DNA of 64,000 bases, from assembly GCA_001689445.1 (NCBI GenBank), contig LUJN01000010.1, forward strand, positions 62,001 to 126,000, written 5' to 3'. The DNA is from Bacteroidales bacterium M3. Its GTDB lineage: Bacteria; Bacteroidota; Bacteroidia; Bacteroidales; Muribaculaceae. Both the position numbers and the translations under genes were made by a program. The notes below the pieces were generated by a model. The model was not told the origin of the DNA. It was given only the letters and a program-made list of their open reading frames with translations, and searched no databases. The number at the start of each line of letters is the position of its first letter. Within the stretch, counting starts at the first letter, position 1. This document shows, piece by piece, positions 26,419 through 33,466 of this stretch.

Positions 26419-26424
26419 AAGAAG

Positions 26425-26613
26425 ATGGCAAAGAAAGCTAAAGGCAACAGAGTACAAGTGATACTTGAGTGCACCGAGCACAAGGCAAGTGGTATGCCCG
26501 GCACCTCCCGTTACATCACCACCAAGAACAGGAAGAATACCACCGAAAGATTGGAGCTTAAGAAATACAACCCCATCCTTAAGCGCGTAACAGTACACAA
26601 AGAAATCAAATAA
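26425..26613 (+). CDS. rpmG: 50S ribosomal protein L33
   Basis: 62 residues: MAKKAKGNRVQVILECTEHK, then SRYITTKNRKNT and LELKKYNPILKRVTVHKE. There are no paired CxxC motifs, so it is the zinc-free form. It lies 6 bases after rpmB. Confidence 0.97.
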   Translation: MAKKAKGNRVQVILECTEHKASGMPGTSRYITTKNRKNTTERLELKKYNPILKRVTVHKEIK

Positions 26614-26625
26614 CATTACCCAGAT

Positions 26626-26775
26626 ATGGCAAAGAAAACCGTAGCATCACTGCAGAAGGGCGAAGGCCGCACCTACAGCAAAGTCATCAAGGTCGTGAAG
26701 TCGCCCAAGACCGGCGCATACACCTTCAAGGAGGAAATGGTGCCCAACGACGCCGTTAAAGACGCCCTCAAATAA
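26626..26775 (+). CDS. DUF4295 family protein
   Basis: A 49-residue basic protein, MAKKTVASLQKGEGRTYSKV, ending NDAVKDALK. This short family is, to my knowledge, found after L33 throughout Bacteroidetes and may be ribosome-associated. The stop is followed by a clear terminator. Confidence 0.9.
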   Translation: MAKKTVASLQKGEGRTYSKVIKVVKSPKTGAYTFKEEMVPNDAVKDALK

Positions 26776-26803
26776 TCAGATAGAGCATTTGACCAAGATA
26801 CCC

Positions 26804-26835
26804 ATCGGGTCGCCACGTATGGCGACCCGATTTTG
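26804..26835 (+). terminator. Rho-independent terminator of the L28-L33 operon
   Basis: ATCGGGTCGCCA and TGGCGACCCGAT form a perfect 12-bp stem, followed by TTTTG. Confidence 0.88.
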
Positions 26836-26889
26836 TCATATATGTAAACCCTCAGTCGCGAGTGCATTGCAAAACCCGTATGGCTGTAG

Positions 26890-26909
26890 GGCTGCACCAT
26901 GGTGCAGCC
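26890..26909. repeat. Perfect 20-bp palindrome
   Basis: GGCTGCACCATGGTGCAGCC reads the same on both strands. A near-copy (two mismatches to symmetry) lies at 26953-26972. There is no gene between 26776 and the tRNA. Confidence 0.7.
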
Positions 26910-26952
26910 ACGTTTATGTGTGCAAATCAGATGGCAGCCATTTGTGCATAAC

Positions 26953-26972
26953 GACTGCACCGTGGTGCAGCC
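26953..26972. repeat. Second copy of the CTGCACC palindrome
   Basis: GACTGCACCGTGGTGCAGCC; the same CTGCACCnTGGTGCAG core as at 26890, with centres 63 bases apart. Confidence 0.65.
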
Positions 26973-27005
26973 CGCCCAAAATGTGGGATTTTGGGGTATA
27001 AAAAT

Positions 27006-27033
27006 AGCGTCCCGCCTTGGAGGGCGGGACGCT
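27006..27033 (-). terminator. Rho-independent terminator of tRNA-Cys
   Basis: AGCGTCCCGCC pairs with GGCGGGACGCT; on the minus strand it is followed by ATTTTTAT. It begins two bases after the encoded CCA. Confidence 0.85.
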
Positions 27034-27034
27034 T

Positions 27035-27108
27035 TGGAGGTACCAAGCAGAATCGAACTGCTGTAAACGGTTTTGCAGACCGGTGCCTAACCACTCGGCC
27101 ATGGTACC
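27035..27108 (-). tRNA. tRNA-Cys (anticodon GCA)
   Basis: The minus strand reads GGTACCATGGCCGAGTGGTT at the 5' end, an anticodon loop with GCA (CTGCAAA), and T arm CAGCAGTTCGATTCTGCT. The acceptor GGTACCA pairs with TGGTACC, with discriminator T and an encoded CCA. It has its own consensus promoter and terminator. Confidence 0.93.
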
Positions 27109-27126
27109 TTGTTGTGGTTTGCGAGT

Positions 27127-27158
27127 GCAAAGATAGGGGGTTTATCCGAGTTATGCAA
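27127..27158 (-). promoter_or_regulatory. Promoter of tRNA-Cys
   Basis: On the minus strand TTG (27156-27158), a 20-base spacer and TATCTTTGC (27127-27135), ending 19 bases before the tRNA. Confidence 0.7.
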
Positions 27159-27273
27159 GAGGATATGGCAGTTTTTTGGGATTTTTTCATGAAAATCGTA
27201 TATTGTGCAACTTTTTGTGGAGACAGGACGTCAAACGGAAAAACGGAGAACGTTGCAAAACCGCTAAAGTAGA

Positions 27274-27346
27274 GTCGCGACATGTCGCGACCGCGAATAG
27301 AGAGAGTGTCAACAATCCATCCGTGCGGTCGCTACAGGTCGCGACC
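27274..27346. repeat. GTCGCGAC palindrome pair
   Basis: GTCGCGACATGTCGCGAC (27274-27291) is an 18-bp perfect palindrome. A related GGTCGCTACAGGTCGCGACC lies at 27327-27346. They sit immediately upstream of the DUF6249/ECF operon and look like short dispersed palindromic elements or operators. Confidence 0.5.
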
Positions 27347-27364
27347 ATACTTTTGAGCAAAGGA

Positions 27365-28063
27365 ATGAACAAAATTATGGATATGAAAAAGATAAGAGAA
27401 TTGTTAGTGATGATTGGCACCGTGACAGTGCTATTGACGGCGACCGGATGCGGGAACGACAGCGAGACCCGTAGCCGCATGATTGGAGAGTCGGTTGGAA
27501 CAGCCATCCGTGACCTCAAGGCGACGGACACGCTGTTTACAGCAGGCAGTGACAACGAGCCGGCATTGACGGCTAAGGCATCCGTATCGACCGACAGCAC
27601 GGCATACGGCGGCGAGACCACACCGGCAATAACGGTAAATGTCTACGAATCAAACGGTCTCTCACGGTTTGACGCCGGAATGATTATCCCGGTCGTCGGC
27701 ATCGTGTTTGGCGTCATGTGCCCGGTGCTCATAGTGCTGGTGATAATGGTGTATATCTACAAGATATGCAGCAGCCGCAACCGTGTTATCGAGGCGGCAG
27801 TGGCACGCGGCATCGATGTGCCGGCATCGGCCTTCACACGCTCGCGCACCCCACGTGCACGGCTCAACTCGGCTATGGTGTGGCTCGGTGTCGGACTTGG
27901 ACTGATAGCGATGGGTGCCATGATGGAGGATGCGGACTTTATGGGGATTGGCGCGGTGCCCATGTTTATCGGCATAGGGAAACTCGTGACCTATATCCTT
28001 GAAGACCGTAAGAAGGAGTCGGATGCCACGACGGAGGTGAACGAAGATGCTCACGAGGATTGA
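27365..28063 (+). CDS. DUF6249-type membrane lipoprotein
   Basis: 232 residues. The N-terminus has a hydrophobic segment ending in a possible lipobox (LLTATGC, Cys about residue 30). After a polar linker come a transmembrane helix (about residues 112-138), a cytosolic loop with SSRNRVIEAAVARGIDVPAS, and two more helices (MVWLGVGLGLIAMGAM and GIGAVPMFIGIGKLVTYIL). This layout matches DUF6249 proteins, which are usually beside ECF sigma factors. The end overlaps the sigma gene by 17 bases. The upstream open frame to 27176 is not supported. Confidence 0.75.
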   Translation: MNKIMDMKKIRELLVMIGTVTVLLTATGCGNDSETRSRMIGESVGTAIRDLKATDTLFTAGSDNEPALTAKASVSTDSTAYGGETTPAITVNVYESNGLSRFDAGMIIPVVGIVFGVMCPVLIVLVIMVYIYKICSSRNRVIEAAVARGIDVPASAFTRSRTPRARLNSAMVWLGVGLGLIAMGAMMEDADFMGIGAVPMFIGIGKLVTYILEDRKKESDATTEVNEDAHED

Positions 28064-28577
28064 GGAACTCCAATTGATTGCCCGTTGCGTGACTGTTGAC
28101 AGCCGTCGCGCTTTCGGTCGTCTGGTCGAGGAGTACCAACAGCCCTTGCGGCGGTTTCTGCTCAATCTCACCGGGGGCGACAGCGACCTGGCCGACGACG
28201 TGGCCCAGGAGGCATTTCTGAAGGCCTACTCGTCACTGCGGTCGTTCAGGGGTTGCTCGCGGTTTGGCACATGGCTCTACCGCATCGCCTACAACGAGTG
28301 GGTGTCGCAGGTGAGGCGACGGCACGAGGAGCGCATGGGCGACACGACGTATGAGACCGAAGAGACCCACACGCCCTCGCATTCTTCGGACGCCCGTATG
28401 GACGTGAACCGGGCAATGGCATCGCTGAGCGAGCCGGAGCGCACGGTCGTGCTGCTGTTCTACATGGAGGACCGCCCGATAAAGGAGATATGCGACATAA
28501 CAGGATTCCCGTCGGGGACGGTAAAGTCCCACCTGTCGCGTGCAAAAACAAAGATGGCACGTGTGCTGTCAAAATAG
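28047..28577 (+). CDS. RNA polymerase sigma factor, ECF subfamily
   Basis: 176 residues with sigma-70 region 2 (RLVEEYQQPLRRFLLNLTGG, then DLADDVAQEAFLKAYSSL and FGTWLYRIAYNE) and region 4 (LSEPERTVVLLFYMEDRPIK, then FPSGTVKSHLSRAKTKM). It begins inside the preceding membrane-protein gene and is followed by a small membrane protein, the usual sigma/regulator arrangement. It probably controls an envelope or stress response; targets unknown. Confidence 0.9.
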   Translation: MLTRIEELQLIARCVTVDSRRAFGRLVEEYQQPLRRFLLNLTGGDSDLADDVAQEAFLKAYSSLRSFRGCSRFGTWLYRIAYNEWVSQVRRRHEERMGDTTYETEETHTPSHSSDARMDVNRAMASLSEPERTVVLLFYMEDRPIKEICDITGFPSGTVKSHLSRAKTKMARVLSK

Positions 28578-28610
28578 ATTCATCAACCTCTAACTATAAC
28601 AGATCAACCA

Positions 28611-28946
28611 ATGAATATGAAAACAGATAAAGACGATTATATCGACGCAAGGCTCGGAGAGCTGCTGAAGGAGACGCTGCCGACCCCTCAACGAGACCCA
28701 TGGTTTACGCGGCGCGTTCTCAATCGGCTCCCCGACCGCCCATCGCGCGCCTCACGCTGGGTGACGGCATTGTCGGTAGCCGCAGCGTTGGCTGTATTGG
28801 CGTTTTACTGGCGCGACCTGTTTGTCACGGTTGCCTCATGTCGCGTGGTGACAATAGGAATGCTGGCGTTGTACACCCTGCTGGGAGCCGTCACCGTCTC
28901 GGTGGTTGCCGCCATTGTGTGGCCGCGCCTGAGCCGGGTCATGTGA
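28611..28946 (+). CDS. Small membrane protein beside the ECF sigma factor, possible anti-sigma
   Basis: 111 residues: a soluble N-terminal 50 (DDYIDARLGELLKETLPTPQ, RDPWFTRRVLNRLPDR) and two transmembrane helices (about residues 50-66 and 79-106). The topology and the place directly after the ECF gene suggest a cytosolic sigma-binding region tethered to the membrane, but there is no zinc-binding H-x3-C-x2-C motif, so this is inference. Confidence 0.7.
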   Translation: MNMKTDKDDYIDARLGELLKETLPTPQRDPWFTRRVLNRLPDRPSRASRWVTALSVAAALAVLAFYWRDLFVTVASCRVVTIGMLALYTLLGAVTVSVVAAIVWPRLSRVM

Positions 28947-29009
28947 AGATTCGGTTACAGGCGACTGAGGGTTGAACTTTTTATCATCCGCGATGTTTTT
29001 GTGATATAA

Positions 29010-29037
29010 CGAGTGAGACCGCCCGCGATTTCACTCG
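29010..29037. terminator. CGAGTGA inverted repeat after the sigma operon
   Basis: CGAGTGA (29010-29016) pairs with TCACTCG (29031-29037). It could be a weak terminator or an operator for the next gene. Confidence 0.35.
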
Positions 29038-29085
29038 CAGGATAATGAATAATCGTTTTTATTAACTTCAAAAACCAATAGAATC

Positions 29086-29382
29086 ATGGGAAAGAATGCA
29101 ACAGGTCTCTTTATCGGTCTTGCCGCCGGAGTGGTCATTGGAGCAATAGGGTATAAATTTGCACAGACTGAGCAAGCCGACGAGTTTAAGGATGATGCAG
29201 TAAGGGCATGGCTAAAGGCCCGCATCAAGGCCCGTAAAGCCTACCGCTCGGCCCGTGGCAAGGCCGCAGACCTCGGTATGAAAGCCGCAGACAAGATGGC
29301 CGACGGAGCACATGTCGTGGCTGACAAGGCCGACGAGCTCAAAGTGAAAGTCGCCGACTATAACGGGACGCTGAAGAAATAA
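29086..29382 (+). CDS. YtxH-like small envelope/stress protein
   Basis: 98 residues: an N-terminal glycine-rich transmembrane helix (GLFIGLAAGVVIGAIGYKFA), then an alanine- and lysine-rich helical tail with repeated A-x-K-A-A-D elements (KAADLGMKAADKMADGAHVV). This is the YtxH/general-stress architecture. It may be a target of the ECF factor upstream. Confidence 0.75.
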   Translation: MGKNATGLFIGLAAGVVIGAIGYKFAQTEQADEFKDDAVRAWLKARIKARKAYRSARGKAADLGMKAADKMADGAHVVADKADELKVKVADYNGTLKK

Positions 29383-29420
29383 GGAAACATATCGACCCCA
29401 CGTAAAGAGTCAATTTTTGC

Positions 29421-29562
29421 CGCCTGACATAGGCGGTCATGTCGAAGACATGCCGTGAACATTGGAGCGAGATAAGGCATTCCACATTTTACGGCATGTC
29501 TTCGGCGTGGATTTATGGGCGGGAGGACGCTTTAATATACGCGGGCGCTATGTATAGCGCCC
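29421..29562. repeat. Cluster of short inverted repeats
   Basis: Three elements in about 140 bases: CGCCT/AGGCG (29421-29435); a 14-bp perfect inverted repeat CGAAGACATGCCGT (29443-29456) with ACGGCATGTCTTCG (29491-29504); and GGGCGCTA-TGTA-TAGCGCCC (29543-29562). No gene is seen between 29383 and 29602. They lie between convergent genes and may terminate both. Confidence 0.6.
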
Positions 29563-29602
29563 CTACAGGGAGGACGGTCAGGGAGGACCGGTGAAGGATG
29601 GA

Positions 29603-30046
29603 TTAGAGGCGGAATGGGATAGGGAGGATGCAGAAGACCGGAACGGTGGCGTCATCGACCTTGCCGGGACGCCAGCGGGGCATCTCGTTGATGACACGCA
29701 CTGCCTCGGCATTGAGCGACGGCTCGACACCGCGCAATATCCTCACATGGCTTATCGCCCCGTCGGTATTGACCACAAAACTGCACAGCACGCGGCCCTC
29801 GACACGGTTGAGGTAGGCATCGGCGGGATAACGACGATGCTCGTTAATGAACTTGACCATCGCCTTGTCACCACCGGGAAAGTGAGGTTGCTCGTCCACA
29901 AAATCATAATCGTACACCTCTATACGCATGGTCTGATTGAGGCGCGAATCATGATAGGCAACCGTACGGCGTCCCTGTCCGTAGGCGGCAAGCGACATCA
30001 CCGATGCGGCAATAATGAAGAATATCTTGCACGAGGTATTTATCAT
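29603..30046 (-). CDS. Exported TonB C-terminal-domain protein
   Basis: 147 residues: signal peptide MINTSCKIFFIIAASVMSLA with cleavage near AYGQG, then a TonB_C-type domain (FPGGDKAMVKFINEHRRYPA, GRVLCSFVVNTDGAISHVRI, SLNAEAVRVINEMPRWRPGK). There is no proline-rich or ExbD-type anchor, so it is not a classical energy-transducing TonB but one of the many stand-alone Bacteroidetes versions. Start chosen behind the -7 box at 30077; ATG 30061 is an alternative. Confidence 0.82.
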   Translation of the reverse strand: MINTSCKIFFIIAASVMSLAAYGQGRRTVAYHDSRLNQTMRIEVYDYDFVDEQPHFPGGDKAMVKFINEHRRYPADAYLNRVEGRVLCSFVVNTDGAISHVRILRGVEPSLNAEAVRVINEMPRWRPGKVDDATVPVFCILPIPFRL

Positions 30047-30076
30047 GGATGGTAAATTCATTCTACATTTACGACG

Positions 30077-30085
30077 GCAAATATA
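30077..30085 (-). promoter_or_regulatory. -7 box of the TonB-C gene
   Basis: TATATTTGC on the minus strand, 30 bases before the ATG at 30046. It rules out the open-frame start at 30097. Confidence 0.55.
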
Positions 30086-30256
30086 GATGCTTCCCACGTG
30101 ACAGGCAAACGCTCCAAGTGGTTTTTGGCAATGATTATTATTGTTTTATCTTTATTTACAGTTTGCCCGATAGTCACTGCGCCGGAACACTTACCGCCCG
30201 CACAGTATACTATATCGGCAATTGTCGCGTTATAGTTGTGGAATCCCACAGTGAAA

Positions 30257-31270
30257 ATGACGACACGTAACATATTGCCCATCATAATAGCAGCGGTGAC
30301 ATGCCTCACACTCAACGCCGAGGACAGCTCACCGGCCTATAACTTCCTAAACATCCCGTCATCCTCCCACATCTACGGACTTGGAGGGGTGAACATCTCC
30401 CTTATCGACGATGACATAAACCTCATCGACCAGAATCCGGCACTCTTAGGGCCGGAGATTGACATGCAGGCGGGACTCAACTACATGCACTATGTCGGCG
30501 GGAGCAACTTTGCAGGACTCAAATACGGCATGGCCGCAACCGAGCGTAGCGCATGGGCCATCGGGCTACAGTACTTCGGCTACGGGGAGATAAAGCAGAC
30601 TGAAATCGACGGCTCCATCAGCGGAACATTCTCACCCAAGGACGTGACATTCGCCGGATATTATTCCCACGATATCACCGATCGCCTGCGTGGCGGCATC
30701 GCCATCAAGGGTGTCTACAGCAGCTACGAAGCGTACACCGCGTGGGCTATCGCCACCGACCTGGGCATCAACTATTACAATCCCGACCGAGACCAGTCGC
30801 TGTCGCTCGTGGTCGCCAACCTCGGCGGCCAGGTCAAGAGGTTTAACGCCGCCTACGACAGGCTGCCGATAGACGTGCGGCTCGGGTGGAGCCAATCATT
30901 CGGCTCGTTCCGGTTTTCGGTGACGGCGTGGAATCTCACCAAGTGGAAACTGCCCTACTATGACCCCGGAGACGGCACTACCGACGCCAAGCCCGAGCTG
31001 AAGCAGAACTTCGGGTCAAACCTTTTCCGGCATCTCGTGTTCGGGGCCGAGTTCGTACCCTCGGATCGGCTATACATAGGCTTGGGATACAACTACAAGA
31101 CACGCACCGACATGAGCACCTATTCGCGCAACTTCCTGTCGGGATTTTCCATCTGCGCCGGGCTTAAGGTCAAGATGTTTGGCTTTGGGGTGGCGTTTGC
31201 GCAGCCGCATACGGGTGCCACGACGTTCATGCTCAATCTCACGACCAACCTCTATGAGTTTAAGAAATAG
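30257..31270 (+). CDS. porQ: PorQ-like type IX secretion-associated protein
   Basis: 337 residues: signal peptide (ILPIIIAAVTCLTLNA), then the PorQ/PorV-type beta-barrel pattern: YNFLNIPSSSHIYGLGGVNI, DDDINLIDQNPALLGPEID, YMHYVGGSNFAGLKYG, and a final aromatic strand ending NLYEFKK. PorQ-type proteins work with the type IX secretion system at the outer membrane. A TTG start at 30236 is unlikely next to ATG 30257. Family assignment is by motif memory. Confidence 0.8.
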   Translation: MTTRNILPIIIAAVTCLTLNAEDSSPAYNFLNIPSSSHIYGLGGVNISLIDDDINLIDQNPALLGPEIDMQAGLNYMHYVGGSNFAGLKYGMAATERSAWAIGLQYFGYGEIKQTEIDGSISGTFSPKDVTFAGYYSHDITDRLRGGIAIKGVYSSYEAYTAWAIATDLGINYYNPDRDQSLSLVVANLGGQVKRFNAAYDRLPIDVRLGWSQSFGSFRFSVTAWNLTKWKLPYYDPGDGTTDAKPELKQNFGSNLFRHLVFGAEFVPSDRLYIGLGYNYKTRTDMSTYSRNFLSGFSICAGLKVKMFGFGVAFAQPHTGATTFMLNLTTNLYEFKK

Positions 31271-31280
31271 AGAACACTTT

Positions 31281-31331
31281 TAATAGGGCCAATAGGCTAA
31301 ATAAGTCAAATAGGGCTAATAAGCCTTATAA
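31281..31331. repeat. AATAGGGC-type intergenic hairpin repeat, copy B
   Basis: Same unit structure as copy A at 20200 (AATAGGGCCAATAGGCTAAA and on, ending GCTAATAAGCCTTATA). It fills the gap between porQ and the response regulator. Confidence 0.6.
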
Positions 31332-31341
31332 AGAACTGGAT

Positions 31342-32040
31342 ATGGATAATGCGCGGATATTGATTGTCGAAGACGAGGAGACGCTATGCGAGGCGTTGCG
31401 GTTTAATCTTGAGGCAGAGGGGTATGCCGTGGACGTGGCGCATACCGCCGAGGAGGCCATGCGTCTCGACCTCTCCCGCTACTCGCTTGTGCTGCTCGAC
31501 GTGATGATGGGCGAGATGAGCGGCTTTGAGATGGCAGCGGCAATGAGGCAGAATCCCGCCACAGCACGCGTCCCGATAATATTCTGCACCGCCCTCGACT
31601 CGGAGGAGGAGATGGTCGGGGGGCTGGATATAGGTGCCGACGACTACATCACCAAGCCATATTCCATCAAGAATGTGCTTGCACGCGTGCGCTCGGTGTT
31701 GCGCAGAGCCGCTCCCGCCGGACAACCGGCAGCCACCACGTCCACCCACAGGATACTCGAATGTGACACCCTGAAACTCGACCTTGACTCAAAACGTTGC
31801 ATGGTCGACGATGAAGAGGTGCTGCTGCCCCGCAAGGAGTTTGAGATACTCGCCCTGCTGCTCGGCGAACGCGGCCGCATATTCTCACGCGAGGAGATAC
31901 TGTCGCGGGTGTGGCCCGATGAGGTCGTTGTGCTTGACAGGGTGGTCGATGTCAATATCACGCGGCTTCGCCGCAAGATCGGACGATATGGCAAGATGAT
32001 AATCACCCGCTCGGGCTACGGCTATGGATTCTCGGCTTAG
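31342..32040 (+). CDS. Response regulator, OmpR/PhoB family
   Basis: 232 residues. The receiver domain has the phospho-acceptor Asp53 in LVLLDVMMGEMSG, acidic pocket EDEE at residues 10-13 and Lys in TKPYS. The C-terminal winged helix is complete (FEILALLLGERGRIFSREEI, VVDVNITRLRRKIG, TRSGYGYGFSA). It overlaps the kinase gene by 17 bases. The nearby phosphate transporter makes a PhoB-type role plausible, but RprY-like envelope regulators look the same. Confidence 0.92.
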   Translation: MDNARILIVEDEETLCEALRFNLEAEGYAVDVAHTAEEAMRLDLSRYSLVLLDVMMGEMSGFEMAAAMRQNPATARVPIIFCTALDSEEEMVGGLDIGADDYITKPYSIKNVLARVRSVLRRAAPAGQPAATTSTHRILECDTLKLDLDSKRCMVDDEEVLLPRKEFEILALLLGERGRIFSREEILSRVWPDEVVVLDRVVDVNITRLRRKIGRYGKMIITRSGYGYGFSA

Positions 32041-33466
32041 AATATCATACTCCCGGCGACTCTATCTGTGGTTTCTGCTGTTCCTGTGGGCCATGATGGG
32101 CGGTTTCACCATCCTCCAGTATGACCGTGAACGCGATTTCAAGGCCGAATTGCTGAACGTGCGGCTTCAGGCAGTCAATGCCGAGCTGATAGAGATGCTC
32201 TCGGACAGCGTGCCGCTGGAAAACGCGCTCGCCATGGTCGCACTCCCATCCGACTCACTACGCATCACAATCATCGACCGACAAGGGAGAGTGTCATATG
32301 ACAATTCGCTCGACTCGCTCCCTACGGGCAACCATCTAAATCGCAACGAAATATCCGCAACGATAAAGGGAGGCAGCGGCTACACCGTGCGCCGTCACTC
32401 CGAGAGCGCGGGAGGCGACTACTTCTACTCGGCAACGGCCGGCGACTCGCTTATCGTGCGCTCCGCCCTCCCCTACGGGCTGTCGCTTACAGATGTACTT
32501 GCCGTCGACAAGGGATTCCTGTGGTACATGTTTGCCATCACGTTGCTGCTCAGCGTAGTGGGATATTTTGCCATGCGGCGTCTCGGGCATAACATACGGC
32601 GTCTGAGGCGATTTGCACGCGATGCCGAGCGTGGCGTGCCGGTGTATGATTCCCAACCGTTCCCGCATGACGAGCTCGGGGACATCTCCAACGACATCGT
32701 GCGAATGTATGCCAAGTTGCAGCGTGCACTCGTCGAGCGCGACCGCGAGCATCGGGCGGCACTCCACGAAGAGCGGGAAAAGATACGCATCAAGAAACAG
32801 CTCACCAACAATATCAACCACGAGCTGAAGACCCCCATCGCATCCATACAAGTGTGCCTTGAGACAATGATGGTCCATCCCGACCTCGACACGGCACGGC
32901 GCGCCGACTTCCTGCAACGCTGCCATGACAACTGCGGGCGGCTGCAAAGGCTCATCGCCGACATATCGTCGCTGACACGCATGGAGGACGGGGCATCGCA
33001 CGTGGAGATGACACCCGTAGATCTCGACAAGGTAATCGCCGAGGCAATAGAGACCGTGACACCCGTAGCGCAATCCAAGGGGATGGGGATAAACTACACC
33101 ACTTCGCCCGAACCAATTATGACCCGCGGCAACCAGGGGCTGCTTGAATCGGTGTTTGTCAACCTGCTTGACAATGCCGTAGCCTACTCGGGTGGGACAC
33201 GGGTCAACGTACGCCTTGACAGCACAACACCTGACGCTTATATATTCTCGGTGTGGGATGACGGTACCGGGGTCCCTGCCGAAGCTCTCCCCCATCTGTT
33301 TGAACGCTTTTACCGCATAGACAAAGGCCGGTCACGCGCTATGGGCGGAACCGGCCTCGGACTGGCTATCGTGAAGAACGCCGTGATGTTACACGGTGGC
33401 GAGATCAGTGTCCGCAACCGTCCCGACGGAGGGTTGCAATTCACGTTTTCCATCGCGCGGAGCTGA
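32024..33466 (+). CDS. Membrane sensor histidine kinase
   Basis: 480 residues: a transmembrane helix at about 14-32, an extracytoplasmic sensor of about 125 residues, a second helix near 165-183, then HAMP-like linker, DHp with the phospho-accepting His in NNINHELKTPIAS (near residue 266) and the ATPase domain with N box (ESVFVNLLDNAVAYS), G1 (VWDDGTGVPAEA) and G2 (GGTGLGLAIVKNA). It forms a pair with the overlapping response regulator. Its last 78 bases overlap, tail-to-tail, the end of the phosphate transporter gene. Confidence 0.92.
   Translation: MDSRLRISYSRRLYLWFLLFLWAMMGGFTILQYDRERDFKAELLNVRLQAVNAELIEMLSDSVPLENALAMVALPSDSLRITIIDRQGRVSYDNSLDSLPTGNHLNRNEISATIKGGSGYTVRRHSESAGGDYFYSATAGDSLIVRSALPYGLSLTDVLAVDKGFLWYMFAITLLLSVVGYFAMRRLGHNIRRLRRFARDAERGVPVYDSQPFPHDELGDISNDIVRMYAKLQRALVERDREHRAALHEEREKIRIKKQLTNNINHELKTPIASIQVCLETMMVHPDLDTARRADFLQRCHDNCGRLQRLIADISSLTRMEDGASHVEMTPVDLDKVIAEAIETVTPVAQSKGMGINYTTSPEPIMTRGNQGLLESVFVNLLDNAVAYSGGTRVNVRLDSTTPDAYIFSVWDDGTGVPAEALPHLFERFYRIDKGRSRAMGGTGLGLAIVKNAVMLHGGEISVRNRPDGGLQFTFSIARS

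Noticed and set aside
26890..27346. CRISPR array or integron attachment sites
   Set aside because: The palindromes are only two copies each with unequal spacing; there are no regular repeats with unique spacers and no cas or integrase genes anywhere in the window.
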